A stretch of DNA of 44,941 nt from CAYYYP01 sp964475985 (GTDB lineage: Bacteria; Bdellovibrionota; UBA1018; CAYHWW01), in the NCBI GenBank assembly GCA_964475985.1, contig CAYYYP010000027.1, forward strand, positions 1-44,941. The letters run 5' to 3'. The notes under the pieces were generated by a model that saw only the letters and a program-made list of their open reading frames with translations, searched no databases and was not told where the DNA came from. Shown here one piece after another: positions 1-7,496 of the stretch (positions within the stretch are counted from its first letter, which is position 1; each line of letters begins with the position of its first letter). Position numbers and translations under genes: made by a program.

Positions 1-267
1 AACTTTTAGCGTTGCACCCTTTGCGCGCTCAATTCCAAGGGCTTCCCAGTTAACACTGGCAGTCCAGTCATCGCCTTGCGCGCAAGACTCCTGGGACGGC
101 GATTGAGCTATTGTCGGCGGTAACGCTTGGTCATGCTCCCGCAAGGCCCGTCTCACCGTATTGCGGGCGATTTTAAGGCATCTAGAAATAGCTCTTGGGC
201 CCATGCCTCTTTTTTTCAATTCCAAAATCTGATCAATCACTGCGACGTCCTTTCTCATCCCGCTCAT
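1..267 (-). CDS. istA: IS21-family transposase IstA, N-terminal part (cut by window edge)
   Basis: The minus strand opens with an ATG at 267-265 and stays open to the window edge, giving 89 residues. The N-terminus reads as a helix-turn-helix segment with the motif KRGMGPRAISRCLKIARNTV followed by RRALRE, typical of the DNA-binding N-terminus of IS21-family IstA, where a Homeodomain-like/Mu-B-type HTH recognises the repeated IS ends. The DDE catalytic core and the partner ATPase IstB would lie to the left and are not visible. The assignment is supported by the array of terminal repeats immediately upstream of the start (354-448), as expected for an IS21 end. Strong as a transposase call; the exact subfamily cannot be given from 89 residues. 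Confidence 0.75.
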   Translation of the reverse strand, partial: MSGMRKDVAVIDQILELKKRGMGPRAISRCLKIARNTVRRALREHDQALPPTIAQSPSQESCAQGDDWTASVNWEALGIERAKGATLKV

Positions 268-353
268 GCTTTAGATCTCCTTTTGCGAGATCCCTTTTGG
301 CAGGTTTAAATGAGCAAGCGTCGCTGTTTTTCCGGATACCTCTTGGACCCCAA

Positions 354-448
354 TGACCCACCCCGAAACGAGTGGGTCATTAGGACCGAAATAGGTGGGT
401 CAACATTCTCGGAACGGGTGGGTCAACTCCGCCGAAATGGGTGGGTCA
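354..448. mobile_element. IS21-type element end with 23-bp-period terminal repeats
   Basis: The 7-mer TGGGTCA occurs at 373-379, 396-402, 419-425 and 442-448, spaced exactly 23 bp apart. Each is preceded by a related CCGAAA(T/C)-type block. An inverted copy (TGACCCA) at 354-360 faces the innermost one. IS21-family elements carry such multiple transposase-binding repeats at their ends. Read on the minus strand the element begins TGACCCACC at about 448 and leads into istA. The outer tip is therefore placed at or near 448; the other end and any target duplication are outside the window. Confidence 0.7.
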
Positions 449-466
449 GTTCGGCCGGATCGGTCA

Positions 467-509
467 AGCAGCCACTTGATTTCCTTTCAAGGAAATTGAG
501 GTGGCTGCT
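467..509. repeat. 43-nt compound palindrome upstream of the first ICE gene
   Basis: Outer arms AGCAGCCAC (467-475) and GTGGCTGCT (501-509) are perfectly complementary. Inside them a second perfect palindrome, ATTTCCTT-TC-AAGGAAAT (479-496), continues the structure. The element lies between the IS end (448) and the start codon at 539. There is no T-tract on either strand, so an intrinsic terminator is unlikely. A 5'-UTR structure or a protein-binding site is possible. Confidence 0.6.
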
Positions 510-538
510 CTATTCCCCAAAAATATAGGAATCAAACT

Positions 539-1027
539 ATGAAACCCATTAAATTGAGCAAATGCCCTCGGTGCGAAGACTACGCCTATGAGAAATTAAA
601 AAGCTATGGCATTTGCCATAGCTGCAACCTCGCCTCTGCAAAAGACCGCTACGACCAGTGGTATGACTACTATCCCAGGCCTCATTATCGAACAAAATTA
701 GATCCTCTCATAACTATGAATGAAGAGTTAAAAACACCTTGCTCGGCGTTAGATCTATCGAAATCGCGACTAGAAAGATTTTACAAGATTCTAAGGGATC
801 TTCCTTCAATGCAGAGGAACATCGTCTTTTTGAAACTTTGGAAGAATTTTTCAAACATGAACATTGCCTATTTCATGAATATCGAACTTCGAAATGTGCA
901 GCCATATCTTCTCGACGCTGAAAAACGATTTCACTACATGAGGTGTCTGCCTCGCCTGTGGCACGAACTATGCTCAACTTCAGATAGTAGAGCTCACTTA
1001 ATTTCACTCGAAAAGATCGCTGCTTAA
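539..1027 (+). CDS. Zinc-ribbon protein with sigma-70 region-4-like HTH (putative ICE regulator)
   Basis: The 162-residue protein begins with a four-cysteine zinc ribbon, Cys9-x2-Cys12 and Cys26-x2-Cys29. A linker leads to a region at about residues 78-130 reading LPSMQRNIVFLKLW then NIAYFMNIELRNVQPYL. This pattern (Leu-Pro, buried hydrophobics, 'IA' turn, 'NVQ' recognition helix) looks like a sigma-70 region-4 type helix-turn-helix. I infer a small DNA-binding transcription factor, possibly for the transfer operon downstream. The ATG at 539 is preceded by AATATAGGA at a reasonable distance. A second small protein at 1464 shares the same cysteine spacing (CxxC-x13-CxxC). No family name is assigned; the HTH reading is tentative. 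Confidence 0.6.
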   Translation: MKPIKLSKCPRCEDYAYEKLKSYGICHSCNLASAKDRYDQWYDYYPRPHYRTKLDPLITMNEELKTPCSALDLSKSRLERFYKILRDLPSMQRNIVFLKLWKNFSNMNIAYFMNIELRNVQPYLLDAEKRFHYMRCLPRLWHELCSTSDSRAHLISLEKIAA

Positions 1028-1152
1028 CCGGCAAGCCATCAAATGTCCCTGACCACCCGCCTTCGCTCGTTGCTAATCCCATCATCAAAAAAGTCACCAC
1101 CGCTAGATCATAAATTTATAATATCCACCTTACATTTAGGAGAAATAACCTC

Positions 1153-1398
1153 GTGCAAAATGACTTACGCCCTTACGCATTTCTGATCCTCGGCCTCTTC
1201 GTTGGAGGCATCATCTACGTCGCAAAACAAGAACCTATGTCCTTAGACAAATATAAAGACCCTATTGAAATCACCGTAAAAGAGAAAGCTCCAGAAGTTC
1301 CACCAGGTCAAGCGGACGAAGAAGAAGGCGACTACCTAGATAAGGAGGACGAACTTTCATGCACGCCACCTACTACAAATGATTTGCGGCTCCCGTAA
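1153..1398 (+). CDS. Small single-pass membrane protein, ICE orphan
   Basis: An 81-residue protein starting at GTG, preceded by a good Shine-Dalgarno sequence (TTAGGAGAA, 1137-1145). A single hydrophobic helix spans about residues 8-23 (YAFLILGLFVGGIIYVA). It is followed by a charged, proline- and acid-rich tail with an EEEGDY stretch. The layout suggests a bitopic inner-membrane protein with a soluble tail. It lies at the head of the transfer operon. I do not recognise the family; an accessory role in the conjugation machine is inferred only from position. Confidence 0.55.
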   Translation: MQNDLRPYAFLILGLFVGGIIYVAKQEPMSLDKYKDPIEITVKEKAPEVPPGQADEEEGDYLDKEDELSCTPPTTNDLRLP

Positions 1399-1463
1399 TC
1401 CATCATTGCATTTCATACAGACCTCTAAATTACTTATTAAACACAAACAAAAGGAACCATTCT

Positions 1464-1670
1464 ATCGAGCTATTTAAATGCCCCGACTGTGGCAGGCCTT
1501 CATTTGAGGAATTTAAGCGCTATGACTATTGCCACGTCTGCGACTATGTCGAAATCAAAATACCAAAATCTATTTCTAGAAAAAGAAAAAAGAAAACTGA
1601 AATCATAGCTGATGAGGCGGATGACTTAGCTGCGACCGCACCACGCACGAAGTACAAATGTGCGGCCTAA
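1464..1670 (+). CDS. Small zinc-ribbon protein with putative ATC start
   Basis: An open frame of 68 residues encodes a four-cysteine zinc ribbon, CPDC and CHVC, with the same CxxC-x13-CxxC spacing as the protein at 539. A Lys/Arg-rich block (SRKRKKK) follows. The frame has no ATG, GTG or TTG before the first cysteine pair. An ATC at 1464 lies 8 nt after AGGA (1452-1455) and is the best-placed initiation codon. The gene is a paralogue-like companion of the 539 gene without the HTH half. The rare start makes automated callers likely to miss it. Conservation of the cysteine spacing is the main argument that it is real. Confidence 0.5.
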   Translation: MELFKCPDCGRPSFEEFKRYDYCHVCDYVEIKIPKSISRKRKKKTEIIADEADDLAATAPRTKYKCAA

Positions 1671-1702
1671 ACCAAACAAAAAACTATGAATGGAAATAAA
1701 CT

Positions 1703-2062
1703 ATGAACATGCAACCGATTATGGAGAAACCAGAGAAGTTATCTCTTTGGTGGCTAGATGAGAAGACTCAAAAACGAATTCCTGCTGGAGTAGCCTTCTA
1801 TGAAGAAAATTACAGTGAATATCACCTGAAAATAGATTTTATTCAGGCCATTCAAGAGCGACAAGATACTAGGTTCTATTTAAAAATTACTGGCAGCCAA
1901 AATGACTGCATTTTATTTCGTGCAGAGGCTGCAGTGAAGAAAGGAAACAAATTTTTTGGTAGATTTTATGTCGGCGAGGGCTATTGCTCTCGGGAAACTG
2001 GAAAGGATGTTTTGATTAATTTTGGACCCTTTGAAAAGAAGCTGGTTCTCACCCTAAACTAA
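1703..2062 (+). CDS. Hypothetical soluble ICE protein (119 aa)
   Basis: A 119-residue protein without signal peptide or membrane segment. It is rich in alternating aromatic and charged residues, probably a beta-rich soluble domain (for example WWLDEKTQKRIPAG and FYLKITGSQND). It might resemble a PilZ-like or immunoglobulin-like small barrel, but I see no diagnostic motif. It ends 4 nt before the pilin gene, so it is very likely co-transcribed with the secretion genes. Function not assigned. Confidence 0.55.
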   Translation: MNMQPIMEKPEKLSLWWLDEKTQKRIPAGVAFYEENYSEYHLKIDFIQAIQERQDTRFYLKITGSQNDCILFRAEAAVKKGNKFFGRFYVGEGYCSRETGKDVLINFGPFEKKLVLTLN

Positions 2063-2066
2063 TTTA

Positions 2067-2366
2067 TTGAACTATAAGAATATTGGTTGGTTACTCCTTA
2101 TACTGGGAGTTTTTGTTGTTACGCTTTTGTACCCTGAAATTGTACTTGCCTACGAATTCCAAGCGAAAACCCAGGCACTCACTTCAAATCTCATAACAAC
2201 GGTCCTACCGCTGCTCAGCACATTGGGCCTCGTCTACGCAGTGATACTTGCTCTTACCGGCGACGGTGGAGCGAAGGCGAGAATTATCGCCGTAATTTGC
2301 TGCAGTATCGTCGGGTTCCTGGCTCCCCAGTTTATCGCCTGGCTTAAGGTGGCAGCGGGGTCGTGA
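2067..2366 (+). CDS. VirB2/TrbC-type conjugative pilin
   Basis: A 99-residue protein with a TTG start 4 nt after the preceding stop. It has a hydrophobic export segment near residues 7-29 ending in LAYEF. Two further hydrophobic helices lie at about 43-63 (TVLPLLSTLGLVYAVILAL) and about 72-92, split by the short polar loop TGDGGAKAR. This signal plus two-helix architecture with a small charged cytoplasmic loop is the hallmark of VirB2/TrbC pilins, which are processed, inserted in the inner membrane and extracted to build the pilus. Placement directly before VirB3- and VirB4-type genes supports the call. Confidence 0.75.
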   Translation: MNYKNIGWLLLILGVFVVTLLYPEIVLAYEFQAKTQALTSNLITTVLPLLSTLGLVYAVILALTGDGGAKARIIAVICCSIVGFLAPQFIAWLKVAAGS

Positions 2367-2380
2367 CATTCAACTAAGAA

Positions 2381-2701
2381 ATGAGTGAACTCAAAACGTC
2401 TACGGTGCATCGAAACCTGGACGCGAAATTGAAGGTCGTAGGTCTTGAGATCTACGACCTTCTTTTCGTCCTTCTCTTTGCTTCGGTCATGAACTTGATT
2501 TTCGGTAGAACCACCTTGGCTTTGTACCTGGTTTTTCTACTGCCACTTTTCATGGCTTTGGTGCTTTTTATTACAAAACGAAACAAGCCGGATCTGTATC
2601 TAATTCATCTTCTTAAATTTTATATCAGTCCCGGTTTTTACAGCGCAGGCGCTCACGATGAGTACGCCGAGCGTATGCGGAGTTCCATTTATAAAAAATA
2701 A
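2381..2701 (+). CDS. VirB3/TraL-type inner-membrane T4SS protein
   Basis: A 106-residue protein with a polar N-terminus and a hydrophobic hairpin of two adjacent helices (about residues 26-41 and 46-66). The cytoplasmic tail carries KPDLYLIHLLKFYISPGFYSAG-like features (D-x-Y-L-x-H-L-L and P-G-F-Y-S). VirB3/TraL proteins have this size, the same hairpin, and tails of this kind. They anchor the VirB4 ATPase to the inner membrane. The gene overlaps the VirB4 start by 44 nt, consistent with the tight VirB3-VirB4 coupling (often a fusion) in this family. Confidence 0.7.
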   Translation: MSELKTSTVHRNLDAKLKVVGLEIYDLLFVLLFASVMNLIFGRTTLALYLVFLLPLFMALVLFITKRNKPDLYLIHLLKFYISPGFYSAGAHDEYAERMRSSIYKK

Positions 2702-5138
2702 TCCCACTTTTGCGGATCTCAGTAGCCGTCTTCCTTTTTGGCATTTTGACGACAATATCATGGTGTATGCCGATGGTTCTTTGGGCGCGGGCCTGCGCCT
2801 TACCGGAATAGATATCTCAGCAGCCTCTATTGATCGTATCAATGAACTCTCCCAAGCACTGGAGAATCTCATCAATACGGCTCAAGAGGGTGTGCGATTT
2901 CAGATTTATTATCGACTCACGTCTGACGTTGCCCCACTCATAAAGGAACATCAAAACATCACAGCTACGATTGGCGGTGATTCTTATGATGCGGTTGCAA
3001 GATCTCGGATCGAATATCTTACGGAGAATGCTCAGGCAGGATCTTATTTTCAACCGCAGATTTATTTCTTTATTCGAAGTGATCGACACGGTTACCAAAA
3101 GCAAAGATTTTGGGAATCAGATCGTAAGTTTCAAGACCTGACACAGAAAGAGTATTTGGATCATAAAACTAAATTTTTAAGAAATTTAGTACAGATTGAA
3201 TCTTCTTTAGCTCGTGCAGGCATTGAGCCGCGTCTGCTTTCCAAAGATGAATGGTTCTCTCTGCTCTATGAGTCGCTGAATCTTTTCCGCTCTGAAAAAT
3301 TACCAAGCCCTAAATTTCGGGACTTAGGTGAATCCAGTTCGATCGGGGAAACACTATGTGCTCAATGCACTCTAACGGATGTTGAAGTACATAAGAGTCA
3401 TCTTCAAATTGGGGATTACCTGTTCCGTGTCATTACATTAAAGACGCTGCCTGAAGGGCAGAGCTACGCCTCGATGATTGAAGCATTTTTAAAACTTCCC
3501 TTTCATTTTTGGGCGAGCCAAACGGTCACCGTCCACGAACAAAAAAGAGAAGTTGAAAAACTTCAAATCCAAAGGCGCCTGGCTCATTCCATGGCTTCAG
3601 GCGCTGGGCACGTAAGTGATCTTGAATCAGAATCGAAACTTAGTCATATCGAAGGTCTCATCGGCGAACTCTTGGAGGGTTCTGAGAAAATCGTCTCGAC
3701 TGATCTTAATATTATCATATGGGCCCGCGAGATCGAAACACTTGAAGAGAAATCCGATGAGGTTTTAAAAGCATTTCGCAACCTCGGACAAAGTGAAGGC
3801 GTCATTGAAACACTTCCCTGTTTTGATGCGTTCATCAGAACTATTCCTGGTACCTGCACTGGATTTCGGACAAAGAAGGTCAAAACGAGCAACGCCGCAC
3901 ACCTGATGCCTGTTTATTCCTCGTGGCAGGGAAATAAGCGGCCGGTTTGCCTACTACCAAATCAAGACGGTGTTCTTGTGTCGATAGATCCATTCGCTCC
4001 AGAGCTTCCGGCCTGGAACGGTATGGTTTTTGGAGCTACTGGCAGCGGCAAAAGTATGTCGCTTCTGCAACTCATTCTCATGTTCTATGGGCAGCGCCCG
4101 AGGCCCAAAGTCGTATGGATCGATAATGGAGCCTCATCGCAGCGAGCTATTGAAGTGCTGAATGGAGAATTCATCGATCTCAATATTCATTCGGTAATGC
4201 GACTCAATGCTTTTGAGCTTGACCCAGGGGAAACGCAACCGACGCCGTCAAAGGTCAAACTCATCTTGGCTGTACTTGAAACGATTCTTAAAGACGAAGA
4301 AAAATTAGGTCTTCCCAAACGTGAGAAGGCGCTTTTGGAGGAAGCCATTTTTCAGACCTACGAACGCGTAAAAGGCCGTATGCCATACTTGCGGGATCTC
4401 AGAGATCTTTTAAAGGCACACGCCGTTGCTGAGATGAGAGCCTATTCAGAGATTCTATTTTCCTGGACGGGAGATACGGCATATGGACGGCTTCTCGATG
4501 GCCCTAGCAACGTTCGCCTTACGAAGAATCTCACCACCATCGAGATGAAGGGACTCGATTCATATCCAGATCTGCAGAACGTCTTTTTGCTCCTGTTTAC
4601 GGATTTTATCCGCACAGAGGCATCCCGAGATGTCACGCAGCCATTTCTGTTCGTGATCGATGAAGGATGGAAAATTTTCCAGACGCCCGCTGCACTTTCC
4701 TTCGCCCTCGAAGCATATCGAACGTTTAGAAAATATAACGCTGGAATTTGGTGCATCAGCCAGAACTATAAAGATTTCCTTTTCAGCGAAGAGATTGCAG
4801 CGGCCATTTTACCGAACACGACAAGCATTTTCGTGCTCAAGCAACGCGGCATTGATTGGGAAGACTTTCAAAAAACATTAGGACTAAATGATACGGAATT
4901 AAATGCAGTTAAAAACCTGCAAGTATTGAAAGGAGAATTTACCGAAGTGTTTTATATACAAGATGAGGGACGAGCAACCCTTCGCATAGCGCCTGACCCG
5001 TTGGGTTATTGGATCTGCACCAGTGATCCGCGAGACAAGGCGGAAATTGAACGCGTCGCCAAGGAATGCCCTAACCTCAGTAAGCTAGAAGTGCTTCAAA
5101 AGATTGCTGCTGCTCAGGAAGCAAAGAGAGCCGCATAG
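2658..5138 (+). CDS. VirB4/TraC-type conjugation ATPase
   Basis: An 826-residue T4SS motor ATPase. The N-terminal part has the usual VirB4 opening (FADLSSRLPFWHFDDNIMVY...DGSLGAGLRL). Walker A GATGSGKS lies near residue 458. Walker B FLFVIDEGW lies near 664, followed by the motif WCISQNYKDF and a C-terminal arginine-containing region. VirB4 is the universal ATPase of conjugative T4SSs. It works as a hexamer at the inner-membrane base to drive pilus biogenesis and substrate transfer. The length is typical of the TraC/VirB4 group. The ATG at 2658 is chosen because the conserved opening begins within 20 residues of it; it sits inside the upstream gene. Confidence 0.92.
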   Translation: MSTPSVCGVPFIKNNPTFADLSSRLPFWHFDDNIMVYADGSLGAGLRLTGIDISAASIDRINELSQALENLINTAQEGVRFQIYYRLTSDVAPLIKEHQNITATIGGDSYDAVARSRIEYLTENAQAGSYFQPQIYFFIRSDRHGYQKQRFWESDRKFQDLTQKEYLDHKTKFLRNLVQIESSLARAGIEPRLLSKDEWFSLLYESLNLFRSEKLPSPKFRDLGESSSIGETLCAQCTLTDVEVHKSHLQIGDYLFRVITLKTLPEGQSYASMIEAFLKLPFHFWASQTVTVHEQKREVEKLQIQRRLAHSMASGAGHVSDLESESKLSHIEGLIGELLEGSEKIVSTDLNIIIWAREIETLEEKSDEVLKAFRNLGQSEGVIETLPCFDAFIRTIPGTCTGFRTKKVKTSNAAHLMPVYSSWQGNKRPVCLLPNQDGVLVSIDPFAPELPAWNGMVFGATGSGKSMSLLQLILMFYGQRPRPKVVWIDNGASSQRAIEVLNGEFIDLNIHSVMRLNAFELDPGETQPTPSKVKLILAVLETILKDEEKLGLPKREKALLEEAIFQTYERVKGRMPYLRDLRDLLKAHAVAEMRAYSEILFSWTGDTAYGRLLDGPSNVRLTKNLTTIEMKGLDSYPDLQNVFLLLFTDFIRTEASRDVTQPFLFVIDEGWKIFQTPAALSFALEAYRTFRKYNAGIWCISQNYKDFLFSEEIAAAILPNTTSIFVLKQRGIDWEDFQKTLGLNDTELNAVKNLQVLKGEFTEVFYIQDEGRATLRIAPDPLGYWICTSDPRDKAEIERVAKECPNLSKLEVLQKIAAAQEAKRAA

Positions 5139-5839
5139 ACACTTTTAAAAAAAGATGGGCAGCGGCATTACTCTGCCTTTCCTTGGCCCTTACTCCTACG
5201 CCTGCTTTTGCTTTTAGTGATGGGTCGGGGTGGGCTATGTTTCCGTATATCGTGAAATTGGCAATGGAGGCTTACAAGCATTATACGCAGCTAAAGCTTC
5301 TTATTGCCCAAGGAGAGATGGGACTCGAGTATCAGCACTGGGTGAATTCGGGCCTTGATCAAATCATTGGCCTTATCAACACCCTACCAATCGAGGATCA
5401 ACGTGTTCTAGGAGAGCTAAAAGACTTTCAAAAAGCTATAAAATCGGTCACTGAACTCTATGGCGCAGTCCCCTTAAGTGGAGAAGCTGCCATGCAGTCG
5501 CTCCACGATCAAACCATTGCAGAGAGCTTTAAAGTCACTGGCAATATTTCAGACTACGCCGCTGGGCAAGAGGCCAATGCGTCTCAAGCCTTTATGCTCG
5601 CCGGGCAAATGAGCCCCAAGGGGGCAGCAAGGCTTGCGGCATCAACCCAGGCTCAAGTCCTTCATTCCTTAAGTCAACTTCTGAAAGTGAATGGCCAATT
5701 ACTAAAACTGCAAAGCGAACAATTTGCCATGGAAAACAAGGCAAGCAAAGACTCGGTGGGGCACTTTAACAAAATCAACGGCGACGTGCGAAGTTCAATG
5801 AGTCGGTTTTCCGGCGATTTCACACTTCCGAGGTTCTAA
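5135..5839 (+). CDS. VirB5/TrbJ-like exported T4SS protein, putative ATA start
   Basis: The conventional first start in this frame (TTG, 5183) falls in the middle of a clear signal peptide. Reading upstream gives a positively charged stretch (FKKRW), a hydrophobic core (AAALLCLSLAL) and a cleavage-like TPAFA-FS. The only sensible codon opening it is ATA at 5135-5137, which overlaps the VirB4 TAG stop as ATAG. From there the protein has 234 residues, mostly helical, with a Gln/Ala/Ser-rich long-helix C-terminal half (about 140-210). Exported helical proteins in this operon position are VirB5/TrbJ-type minor pilins or adhesins. That assignment rests on position, signal and size and is moderate. 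Confidence 0.6.
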   Translation: MDTFKKRWAAALLCLSLALTPTPAFAFSDGSGWAMFPYIVKLAMEAYKHYTQLKLLIAQGEMGLEYQHWVNSGLDQIIGLINTLPIEDQRVLGELKDFQKAIKSVTELYGAVPLSGEAAMQSLHDQTIAESFKVTGNISDYAAGQEANASQAFMLAGQMSPKGAARLAASTQAQVLHSLSQLLKVNGQLLKLQSEQFAMENKASKDSVGHFNKINGDVRSSMSRFSGDFTLPRF

Positions 5840-6853
5840 TTGTTTGAATGGTTGCCCGAAGTGTGTCGGGAACTCAGAGGAAGTCTCATAGAAATATATT
5901 GGCTTCTTTTGGTTCCTTACGTTGTGTTTATGCTCTGTCTTGAATTTTTTAAAATCCCAGATTCCGAACCTGCCGCAGGAAGAGTGCTCAAGAGGGCTGT
6001 CATCTCTATCATTCTTCTATACTCATTTGAGGAATGCATGAATTTGATCGCCATGATCTCCGATGGCATCACTGAAAAGATCGATGGTGTGATGAGGCTA
6101 AAGGACCTCTTAAAACACCTTGAAGACGGCTATAAAAATAAGGAAGTCAGTTGGCTGCGAGTTCGAGAGGCGGTCATCTTCATCATTAGCTTGCTGTCTT
6201 ACATCGTCGCGTATCTCGGTGTATTCGTGGCCGACATCTTGATTCATTTCTCTTGGTCTATTTTATATGTGGTCTCGCCACTGATGATCTTGATGTACGT
6301 CTCTGAGAAAACGGCTTTTGTAACATCAAGCCTCTATCGAGGGCTAATTAATGTCGTAACTTGGAAAATACTTTGCTCAATTCTCGGCGTCTTGCTTCTC
6401 AAAATGGCAACGGTGCCCGAGGTGGCCAGTTCGGATAATTTCCTGATGGCGGTGCTAATGAATCTTTGCATCGGCTTTTGCATGCTTTTCATTCCCTCCA
6501 CGACGAAATCACTCCTAACCAATGGCATGGAAAGTGTGGCTTCTAAGTTAACGGCTGTTCCTGCAGTAGCCGCCGCTGGCGCCATCAAGTTGTACACTAT
6601 GAAATATTGGAAAACTGCGGCCAAAGAACCCTTTAATAATTTTAAAGGCACAAGAAGCTTTTTCTCCCGAAACTACAATCGGGCAAAAACTGGGTACCAG
6701 ACGGGTAAAAAATGGGCAGAAAAAACGCAGAACGTCGCAACAAAAATTCGCAACCACAGTATCAGCGATTCAAGGCGAGTTCATAGTCCCTTTGATAAAC
6801 ATGGACCATTTTCAAAGAAAGGGCGCGATCGTTTTTTAAATGGAAAAGAATAA
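5840..6853 (+). CDS. VirB6/TrbL-like polytopic membrane protein
   Basis: A 337-residue protein with a TTG start directly after the upstream stop, with GAGG about 7 nt earlier. It has about five to six hydrophobic helices between residues 15 and 255. These include VREAVIFIISLLSYIVAYLG and the segment ILYVVSPLMILMYVSE, whose proline-serine turn is seen in VirB6/TrbL channels. A long basic cytoplasmic tail (about 265-337, rich in Lys, Arg and Ser) follows. VirB6/TrbL forms the inner-membrane pore through which the substrate passes. Its position between VirB5-like and VirB8-like genes is the usual one. Confidence 0.7.
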   Translation: MFEWLPEVCRELRGSLIEIYWLLLVPYVVFMLCLEFFKIPDSEPAAGRVLKRAVISIILLYSFEECMNLIAMISDGITEKIDGVMRLKDLLKHLEDGYKNKEVSWLRVREAVIFIISLLSYIVAYLGVFVADILIHFSWSILYVVSPLMILMYVSEKTAFVTSSLYRGLINVVTWKILCSILGVLLLKMATVPEVASSDNFLMAVLMNLCIGFCMLFIPSTTKSLLTNGMESVASKLTAVPAVAAAGAIKLYTMKYWKTAAKEPFNNFKGTRSFFSRNYNRAKTGYQTGKKWAEKTQNVATKIRNHSISDSRRVHSPFDKHGPFSKKGRDRFLNGKE

Positions 6854-6887
6854 AGCAACTTCAACTTATTTCTGGAGGAAATGAAAT

Positions 6888-7496
6888 ATTAGTTTTCTAA
6901 AATCTGGCGGGATAGGATCAGGATCGGCTCCTGATCAATGGGCATTTATCAATAAGGTACTTATCGTATATAAAGTTACAGCCGCAAGCCTTGCCGTGAC
7001 AACTCTTCTCTTAGGTGGGCTAGTCGCATATTATGCAACAGCAAATCCAGTGGTCGTGACCTTGCAGTGTGGAGAAAAATTATTCTTCGAAGGAAAAAGG
7101 GAAGATTTTAAAATCACCGATGATGACGTGAAGCGCTTTGTCGAAAGCTGGGTCAAGCTTCGATACACATGGACTGAATTTGATCCACAGAAGGTTCTTG
7201 ACGCCGTGGGACCATTATCGACGCAGGATCTACAAAACAAACTCAAACCCGTATTACAAAAAACAAAGGTCGATGCTACAAAACCAAATCAGAAATTTGA
7301 AATCACAGTCACAAATATTCGAGTAACCTTAGCCGCAAAAGAGGCAGTTGCTAGTTTTGACACCATTGTACGCCTCAATGGATTTCCAATCGTGGTCCCC
7401 GGGGAAGTCTCTCTTGAGATTGTTCAGGGCATGCCAACAAAATGGAACTATTTGGGTCTCTATGTAAACGGAGTGATTGAACACGAAGTTAAATGA
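6888..7496 (+). CDS. VirB8/TraE-type T4SS protein, putative ATT start
   Basis: The frame encodes about 35 cytoplasmic residues (with SGGIGSGSAPDQW), one transmembrane helix (AASLAVTTLLLGGLVAYYATA) and a roughly 150-residue periplasmic domain. The periplasmic domain has a WVKLRYTWTE-like segment and the alternating strands typical of TraE/VirB8. The only conventional start, GTG at 6996, lies inside the membrane helix and has no Shine-Dalgarno. GGAGG at 6874-6878 stands 9 nt before ATT at 6888, so ATT initiation of a 202-residue protein is proposed. VirB8/TraE is an assembly factor bridging the inner-membrane complex and the core channel. The protein ends by an ATGA overlap with the next gene. 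Confidence 0.7.
   Translation: MSFLKSGGIGSGSAPDQWAFINKVLIVYKVTAASLAVTTLLLGGLVAYYATANPVVVTLQCGEKLFFEGKREDFKITDDDVKRFVESWVKLRYTWTEFDPQKVLDAVGPLSTQDLQNKLKPVLQKTKVDATKPNQKFEITVTNIRVTLAAKEAVASFDTIVRLNGFPIVVPGEVSLEIVQGMPTKWNYLGLYVNGVIEHEVK

Noticed and set aside
373..448. Evenly spaced repeats that could suggest CRISPR or plasmid iterons
   Set aside because: The repeat unit is only 7 bp plus a loose block with no spacers of CRISPR length, and they sit at the end of an IS21 istA.
310..528. 72-aa open frame starting MSKRRCF
   Set aside because: It runs through the IS21 terminal repeats and the following palindrome and has no domain; it is a chance frame.
1..540. Left attachment site of the ICE
   Set aside because: No copy of the tRNA-Asp 3' end is found in the left part of the window, so attL must lie outside.
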